NCBI RefSeq assembly: GCF_910593845.1 | Contig: NZ_CAJVAS010000021.1 | Coordinates: 47,399 to 111,398 of the forward strand | DNA length: 64,000 nt | Origin: Paenibacillus solanacearum | Lineage (GTDB): Bacteria > Bacillota > Bacilli > Paenibacillales > NBRC-103111 | Reading direction: 5' to 3' | Part shown: piece after piece, positions 60,220 through 64,000 of the stretch | Position numbering within the stretch: position 1 is the stretch's first letter | How the letters are laid out: every line of letters begins with the position of its first letter | Translations under genes and position numbers: made by a program | Notes under the pieces: model-generated | Seen by the model: only the letters and a program-made list of their open reading frames with translations | Told to the model about the DNA's origin: nothing | The model's database searches: none

Positions 60220-61416
60220 CTATGAACTGATGCGGGCTCCGTTCAAGCGGCGGTCGCCCGGATGGCCCGCAAACAGATTGCGGTAAATTTCATTCAAATG
60301 ACTGTAGTACGGCAGCTGCTTCAGCTCCTGCGAAGCGACGGCCGCAGCGCGATCCAGCTCCTCGTGAACGGCGTGCAGGGCGGCTTCGCGGGACGCATCG
60401 TTGTCCGCTCCGCAAGCCGTTTCGCACAGCGCGATGAACCCTTCCGCACCGAAGAGGGCGAGGCTTTGCGCCCCGTAATGGCGAACCCACCACTGTTCGT
60501 CGGATAAGGCGAGCTGCAGCTCGTCCATATAGCGGACCAGCCGGCTTTCGCCCGCCGCTTTGACCGCTGCTGCCCTGATTTCCCATTCGGGATGATGCAG
60601 CAGCTTATGCATTTGCTCCGGCGGCAGCACTTGAGGGTAGCGCAGCAGCAGCTTCGCCGCCTTAATCCGCACTTCCTTCCATTCCGAGCCAAGCAGCGGC
60701 GCCGCAAGCCGGTTCAGTCCGGGCTCGTTGCGCGAATACAGGCCAATCAGGGCAACGGTCAGGCTCGACTCATCGCTTCCAGCCGTCAGCAGCTCGGCGT
60801 ACAGCGGCAGCGGGTCGATCGAAGCGGAAGCGGTCATATCGGCGATCAACTGCCGGGCTTCGGGATGATGCCGGGTCAAGAGCGATACGATACGCCGCAG
60901 CTCGTCCAGCGTCGCCGCGCATTTGGCAGCGGCGCGCCCGACGACGAATGCGGTCGGGTCGGCCCCTTCCTTCTCGAGCATCCCGATCAGCTCGCCGGCT
61001 GCGCCGTCCGCGCGCATGACGCCCAAATGATACGCGGCGTCGATGCGGACCGCATGCCAGGGGCTGCGCAGCCGCTCCAGCTCCAGCTTCACGAGGCCCA
61101 GATCGCGGCACAGCGCGGTCAGCTTGTCGCGGTGCTCCCCGCCGATCGATTCGATCCATTCGAGCAGCTTCGACTGGATGGCTTTGAGCTCGTCCGTCGT
61201 CAAGCTGCCGGGTGGAGGGAGCAGCGCATCCGCGCCGTCCGCGTTCGCGCTCACATAATTGAAATAATCGTGATACTTTGCCAAATTCCGCTTCAAGGCT
61301 TCATCGGACTGCCCGTCGCGGAGGCGAAGCGCAATCAGGACGGCGAATCCGCTGGCAATCAGCGCGCCGAGCACGTACAGCACGGAGGCCGCCTGGTCGA
61401 TAGGCTCCAGCCACAT
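60220..61416 (-). CDS. Membrane-anchored HEAT-repeat protein
   Basis: A 398-residue protein with one N-terminal span (ASVLYVLGALIASGFAVLIALRL, residues about 10-32) and then helical repeats of about 31-38 residues: PWHAVRIDAAYHLGVMRADGAAGELIGML, SEWKEVRIKAAKLLLRYPQVLP, PEWEIRAAAVKAAGESRLVRYMDELQ, EQWWVRHYGAQSLALFGAEGF. These are HEAT or PBS-lyase-like repeats, usually scaffolds. It is encoded 13 bases before the glycosyltransferase and 39 bases after glmS, so it is probably a structural partner that holds the synthase. Confidence 0.85.
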   Translation of the reverse strand: MWLEPIDQAASVLYVLGALIASGFAVLIALRLRDGQSDEALKRNLAKYHDYFNYVSANADGADALLPPPGSLTTDELKAIQSKLLEWIESIGGEHRDKLTALCRDLGLVKLELERLRSPWHAVRIDAAYHLGVMRADGAAGELIGMLEKEGADPTAFVVGRAAAKCAATLDELRRIVSLLTRHHPEARQLIADMTASASIDPLPLYAELLTAGSDESSLTVALIGLYSRNEPGLNRLAAPLLGSEWKEVRIKAAKLLLRYPQVLPPEQMHKLLHHPEWEIRAAAVKAAGESRLVRYMDELQLALSDEQWWVRHYGAQSLALFGAEGFIALCETACGADNDASREAALHAVHEELDRAAAVASQELKQLPYYSHLNEIYRNLFAGHPGDRRLNGARISS

Positions 61417-61455
61417 ACGGTTTCTCTCCTCTCCCTAGATGCCAGTCGGCCGCTG

Positions 61456-63285
61456 TTATTCGACGGTGACGCTTTTGGCCAAATTGCGCGGCTTGTCCAC
61501 GTCGTTGCCGCGAAGGTCCGCGGCATAATAAGCGAGCAACTGCAGCGGGATGATGGCGATCGCGGGAACGAGCAGGGAGAAGGTGCGCGGCACATAGATC
61601 ACGCGATCCGCCGTCTTGGCCATCTCCGTATTTCCTTCCAGCGCCAGCGCGATGACGTAAGCGCCGCGCGCTTTCACTTCCTTTATATTGCTGATCGTCT
61701 TCTCCAGCAGCCGGTCTTGGGTCGCCAGCGCGATGACCGGCGTGCCTTCCTCGATCAACGCGAGCGATCCGTGCTTGAGCTCGCCCGCTGCGTACGCTTC
61801 GGAATGAATGTATGAGATCTCCTTGAGCTTCAGCGACGCCTCCATCGCCAAGCTGTAATCGAGCCCGCGGCCGATAAAGAACAGATGCTCGTGCCCGGTA
61901 AGGATGTCGGCGAGCTGCCGCACATCGGCCGCTTGTCCGAGCACGTCCGCCGCCTGCTGCGGCAGCCGCTCCAGCATAGCCAGCAGCTCGGCTTGCAGGA
62001 CAGGGTCCAGCGTGCGTCTTGCCTGAGCCAGATGCAGGCCAAGCAGATAGAAGGCGATGAGCTGGGACGTATACGCCTTCGTGGACGCGACGGCGATCTC
62101 CGGCCCCGCCATCGTGAACAACACGTCGTCCGCGTCTCTGGCTACGGAGCTGCCGATTACGTTGGTAATGGCGAGCACGCGCGCTCCGGCTTGCTTCGCT
62201 TCCCGCATCGCGGCGAGCGTATCGGCCGTTTCGCCCGACTGGCTGACGGCGATGACCAGCGTATGCTCGCGAACGATCGGCATCCGGTAGCGGTACTCGG
62301 AAGCGAGATCGACCTCGACGGGAATGCGCGTCAGCTGCTCAATCACCGTCTTGCCGATGAGGGCGGCGTGGTATGCCGTGCCGCAAGCGACCATCTGAAT
62401 ATGCTTCAGCTGCCGGAGCTGCTCCGGAGCCAGCTTCACATCCGGCAGGTCGATCCGCTGTTCCGCCTTGGAGACGCGGCCGCGCATCGTGTCGCGGTAA
62501 GCGCGCGGCTGCTCGTGAATTTCTTTCAGCATGAACGTATCGAAGCCGTCTTTCTCAGCCTGGACCATATCCCAATCGATATGGAGCAACTGCTTGGCGA
62601 TAAAATTGCCTTCGAGCGTCATCAGCTCCACGCTGTCCCGGCTCAGCACGGCCATCTCGCCGTCGTTCAAAATATAAACGTCCCGCGTATGCTCAAGGAT
62701 GGCCGGAATGTCCGAGCCGATGAAGTTTTCGCCGCGGCCCGCGCCGATGATGAGCGGGCTGGCCCAGCGGACGGCGACCAGCTTGTCCGGCTCATGCTCG
62801 GACAGTACCGCGATGGCGTAGGCGCCGCGAATGCGGCCGACCGCCTGGCGGACGGCTTGGACAAGATCGCCCGCATAATAATGCGCGATCAAGTGGGAAA
62901 CGACCTCCGTGTCCGTTTCCGACACGAACCGGCAGCCGAGCGCTTCCAGCTCTTCGCGGAGCTGGAGATGGTTTTCGATAATGCCGTTATGTACAACGGA
63001 AATTTTCGCTGTCCCGTCGGTATGCGGGTGCGAGTTGGCATCCGACGGTTTGCCGTGCGTCGCCCAGCGCGTATGTCCGATCCCGGCGAAGCCGGTAAGG
63101 GGTTGATCGGCAAGCCGCGATTCCAAATCGTGAATTCTTCCTTTCGTTTTGAGGAGCCGAAGCCCCGAATGGGTATGGATCGCCACGCCGGCGGAGTCAT
63201 AGCCCCGATACTCCAGCTTCTTCAGCCCATCCAGCAGTATGGATTGGGAATTTCGGCTTCCAATATAACCGACAATGCCGCACAT
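61456..63285 (-). CDS. glmS: Glutamine-fructose-6-phosphate aminotransferase
   Basis: GlmS makes glucosamine-6-phosphate, the first step to UDP-GlcNAc. The 609-residue protein has the N-terminal nucleophile MCGIVGYIGS, the amidotransferase domain (1-240), and two SIS isomerase domains (from about 290). The C-terminal KPRNLAKSVTVE is canonical. The ribosome site GAGGAGG lies inside the last codons of sinR2, and the genes are 4 bases apart, so they are translationally coupled. The normal glmS gene of Firmicutes carries a self-cleaving glmS ribozyme in its leader; I see none here, since sinR2 takes that place. It is probably a dedicated copy for the polymer made by the neighbouring glycosyltransferase. 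Confidence 0.95.
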   Translation of the reverse strand: MCGIVGYIGSRNSQSILLDGLKKLEYRGYDSAGVAIHTHSGLRLLKTKGRIHDLESRLADQPLTGFAGIGHTRWATHGKPSDANSHPHTDGTAKISVVHNGIIENHLQLREELEALGCRFVSETDTEVVSHLIAHYYAGDLVQAVRQAVGRIRGAYAIAVLSEHEPDKLVAVRWASPLIIGAGRGENFIGSDIPAILEHTRDVYILNDGEMAVLSRDSVELMTLEGNFIAKQLLHIDWDMVQAEKDGFDTFMLKEIHEQPRAYRDTMRGRVSKAEQRIDLPDVKLAPEQLRQLKHIQMVACGTAYHAALIGKTVIEQLTRIPVEVDLASEYRYRMPIVREHTLVIAVSQSGETADTLAAMREAKQAGARVLAITNVIGSSVARDADDVLFTMAGPEIAVASTKAYTSQLIAFYLLGLHLAQARRTLDPVLQAELLAMLERLPQQAADVLGQAADVRQLADILTGHEHLFFIGRGLDYSLAMEASLKLKEISYIHSEAYAAGELKHGSLALIEEGTPVIALATQDRLLEKTISNIKEVKARGAYVIALALEGNTEMAKTADRVIYVPRTFSLLVPAIAIIPLQLLAYYAADLRGNDVDKPRNLAKSVTVE

Positions 63286-63289
63286 GCGT

Positions 63290-63631
63290 TTATTCCTCCT
63301 CTTTCTCGCTTTGGCATGACTGCCATTTCTTGAATTCGATCATGCTTCTCAGCTCGGCCGGAGCAACGCCCGAACGGAGCGCATCGTGGAGCAGTTCGAT
63401 CCATTCCCGTTTCCACTGCAGCTCCGTGTCCAGAGGCTCCGGATGAAGCAGTTGTTCCAAAGGCACGTCCAGCGCAGCTGCAATTTTGTCCATCACGTGG
63501 ACGGACGGGTTCGAATGAATGTCGCGTTCGATGGTGCTGAGGTAAGACTTCGCCACATCGGCCGCTTCAGCCAACGCGGAAAGCGACAACCCCCTTTCCA
63601 TGCGAAGCTGCCTCACTCGCTTTCCCAACAT
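63290..63631 (-). CDS. SinR-type transcriptional regulator 2, first gene of the exopolysaccharide operon
   Basis: A 113-residue paralogue of SinR 1. HTH residues about 3-45 (GKRVRQLRMERGLSLSALAEAADVAKSYLSTIERDIHSNPS), then a C-terminal SinI-like dimerisation helix pair (WIELLHDALRSGVAPAELRSMIEFKKWQ). AAAGGA precedes the ATG. It heads the operon glmS-HEAT-glycosyltransferase-pseudo-receiver-glycosidase, so it probably regulates its own operon. Two GTTCTTT sites lie upstream (63770, 63825). It has no dedicated sinI partner next to it. Confidence 0.9.
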   Translation of the reverse strand: MLGKRVRQLRMERGLSLSALAEAADVAKSYLSTIERDIHSNPSVHVMDKIAAALDVPLEQLLHPEPLDTELQWKREWIELLHDALRSGVAPAELRSMIEFKKWQSCQSEKEEE

Positions 63632-63769
63632 GATGATCGATCCTTTGTTGTGGATTTGCTGCAGGAACCAGCGTCGTTCGCTGAATCATTCTTTATAACG
63701 AACAACACTTTGGAGTATAGCGCAAATTTCGTCTAATTGAAAATCGAATAAAAGGGAAAATTTCGTTTT

Positions 63770-63776
63770 AAAGAAC
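63770..63776 (-). promoter_or_regulatory. SinR-type operator box
   Basis: On the minus strand this reads GTTCTTT, matching the Bacillus SinR core site GTTCTYT. It lies about 140 bases upstream of the sinR2 start. Confidence 0.5.
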
Positions 63777-63824
63777 AAAATTCGCAATTATTCTTCCTAA
63801 TTCTCCCGAATTCTACGTAGTTTC

Positions 63825-63831
63825 GTTCTTT
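63825..63831 (+). promoter_or_regulatory. SinR-type operator box
   Basis: GTTCTTT on the plus strand, in inverted orientation to the box at 63770 and 49 bases away. It overlaps the position expected for the -35 of the rightward promoter. Confidence 0.5.
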
Positions 63832-63946
63832 ATTGAGAAAATTTTGTTCGTTATAATGATGAACGGAACGAACGGGCGAAAGGTTGCGCCTGTTTGTTAA
63901 AAACGTCTTGCTATCCTCGAATCCGTCGAAAAAGGAGAATCTCGCC

Positions 63947-64000
63947 ATGGCCCCTACGAAAGCGCACGCCAAGCTGGAAGGGTGGGAAGGGCGGGCGATG
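63947..64000 (+). CDS. Start of a rightward gene, cut by the window end
   Basis: Only the first 18 codons are visible: MAPTKAHAKLEGWEGRAM. AAAGGAGA lies 8 bases before the ATG, and a TATAAT is at 63852-63857. It diverges from the sinR2 operon across a region with SinR boxes, so it may be part of the same regulon. The family cannot be told from so short a stretch. Confidence 0.6.
   Translation, partial: MAPTKAHAKLEGWEGRAM

Larger units (their letters stand above)
63632..63946. other. Divergent regulatory region in front of the sinR2 operon and a rightward gene
   Basis: AT-rich, about 315 bases. It holds two SinR-type boxes (below), a TATACT on the minus strand (63719-63714) as possible sinR2 -10, and a TATAAT (63852-63857) for the rightward gene. 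Further near-matches ATTCTTT and GTTCGTT occur at about 63687 and 63846. Confidence 0.55.

Overview
The window is a chromosomal segment of a GC-rich, endospore-forming Firmicute, most likely a Paenibacillaceae member (Paenibacillus/Cohnella-like). The evidence is a set of sporulation genes (yunB, ylbJ, lytH, an alpha/beta SASP), a Bacillus-like block yunB/lytH/lipA/yutD, many lipoprotein solute-binding proteins with an EF-hand-like DPDxNGxxD loop, Firmicute-style cre boxes, and strong intrinsic terminators. I saw no rRNA, tRNA, CRISPR array, insertion sequence or prophage.

Layout. 1-6.9 kb is potassium and ion homeostasis: the end of kdpB, kdpC, a tandem KdpD sensor-domain protein with no kinase, corA, then a c-di-AMP (ydaO/yuaA-type) riboswitch carrying four 45-nt hairpin repeats in front of a 56-residue membrane protein. 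6.9-15.3 kb is carbohydrate sensing: a membrane AraC regulator, two solute-binding lipoproteins, a sulfatase, and an opposing orphan binding protein. 16-19.6 kb holds glycerate kinase, two unknown membrane proteins and a Gfo/Idh oxidoreductase. 19.8-27.3 kb holds yunB, lytH, a strand-split larC with larB, lipA, yutD and nadK. 27.5-35 kb holds a glucan phosphorylase, ylbJ, a small membrane peptide with a structured leader, globin, a DUF2225 protein, and a diguanylate cyclase operon with yycC. 35-39.6 kb holds an M3 peptidase, a structured RNA candidate, a HAD phosphatase, glpP and mgtC. 39.6-45.9 kb is a ugp-like glycerol-3-phosphate/glycerophosphodiester operon with two GDPDs and an unknown lipoprotein. 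46-54.6 kb holds a chemoreceptor, small unknown proteins, a SASP, a sugar isomerase, tandem solute-binding proteins and a BASS transporter.

54.9-64 kb is the most striking part: a sinI-sinR pair, then on the opposite strand a tightly packed operon sinR2-glmS-HEAT protein-processive glycosyltransferase-pseudo-receiver-membrane-anchored glycosidase. It looks like a SinR-controlled exopolysaccharide (probably amino-sugar) machine with its own precursor enzyme. Two GTTCTTT boxes, identical to the Bacillus subtilis SinR core site, lie in front of it.

Many lines point to nucleotide second messengers and carbon control: a c-di-AMP riboswitch, USP/KdpD modules, a GGDEF enzyme, and cre-like sites at sinR, the ugp-like operon and the solute-binding protein genes. 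All functions are inferred from sequence reading alone.
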